Source: Histidinibacterium lentulum (lineage in GTDB: Bacteria; Pseudomonadota; Alphaproteobacteria; Rhodobacterales; Rhodobacteraceae). From it: 64,000 nt of DNA. The DNA is taken from NCBI RefSeq assembly GCF_003789055.1, contig NZ_ML119085.1:186001-250000 (forward strand), read 5' to 3'. The notes beneath the pieces are model-generated. The model was not told the origin of the DNA. It searched no databases and saw only the letters and a list, made by a program, of their open reading frames with translations. Within the stretch, counting starts at the first letter, position 1; each line of letters starts with the position of its first letter. The translations under genes and the position numbers were made by a program. Below are positions 63,943 through 64,000 of this stretch, in pieces.

Positions 63943-64000
63943 TCAGGGCTTGCGGCCCTCGCCGATCTCGCCCGCCGTCCGGGTGTCCTGCCCGGGGTTC
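63943..64000 (-). CDS. C-terminal end of a gene cut by the window edge
   Basis: An open frame enters from the right edge and ends at TGA (63945-63943), reading NPGQDTRTAGEIGEGRKP. It has the same strand as yaaA and ends 66 bases before it. Too little is visible to assign a family. Confidence 0.3.
   Translation of the reverse strand, partial: NPGQDTRTAGEIGEGRKP

Overview
The window is gene-dense, high-GC (roughly two thirds G+C) chromosomal DNA of an alphaproteobacterium. It most resembles the Rhodobacterales/Rhodobacteraceae. Supporting signs are the GcrA cell-cycle regulator, a short ClpS beside a D,D-carboxypeptidase with a SPOR domain, a serC-type leader ahead of serC-serA, a membrane-anchored cytochrome c552/cy, a SelD fused to an NADH-dehydrogenase-like flavoprotein, and several short palindromic intergenic repeats. 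Almost everything looks like core chromosome. I see no phage, transposase, CRISPR array, tRNA or rRNA.

Layout. 1-3041: an RsmC-like methyltransferase (cut by the edge), ClpS, a HAD hydrolase and a D,D-carboxypeptidase. 3198-9051: a complete YejABEF-type peptide ABC transporter on the minus strand. 9258-14193: cytochrome c, prephenate dehydratase, an SRPBCC protein, NudC and a CpdB/UshA-type phosphoesterase. 14301-17660: the SRP RNA gene followed by the recR-ybaB-dnaX cluster (interrupted by a small secreted protein). 17797-25162: a 5-oxoprolinase-type fusion, ArgE and a copper P-type ATPase. 25382-31154: a galactoside/galactose catabolic cluster (KDGal kinase, KDPGal aldolase, SMP-30 lactonase, GH42 beta-galactosidase, aldose epimerase). 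31135-34485: an ACT protein, a frameshifted gene, argF and argD. 34720-39857: a DMT exporter, an ABC-2 permease, gcrA, a lytic transglycosylase lipoprotein, a newly noted 40-residue DUF1127-like ORF divergent from a LysR regulator, and a TetR regulator. 39951-43977: serine biosynthesis, serB divergent from serC-serA. 44085-48111: a phosphoesterase and the selenium pair mnmH/selD. 48132-52734: a PNPOx-like protein and an AttEFGH-like ABC/lipocalin system. 52791-63876: a small membrane protein, a thiolase, PbpC with a PAN-domain alpha-2-macroglobulin, a second DMT exporter and YaaA.

How the genes work together. Serine is made from 3-phosphoglycerate by SerA, SerC and SerB, all encoded here. Three arginine enzymes (ArgE, ArgD, ArgF) lie within 13 kb. 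SelD makes selenophosphate and the convergent MnmH uses it to selenate tRNA. The GH42, epimerase, lactonase, kinase and aldolase genes cover most of a De Ley-Doudoroff route, but transport, galactose dehydrogenase and galactonate dehydratase are not in the window. PbpC and the macroglobulin overlap by four bases and probably form a periplasmic defence/repair pair.

The most unusual material is non-coding. There are at least three dispersed palindromic repeat families, one of which supplies the stop codons of two unrelated genes. There is also an array of tiny triloop hairpins, a 57-base inverted repeat touching the argF stop codon, and a serC leader with two mutually exclusive pairings around the ribosome binding site.
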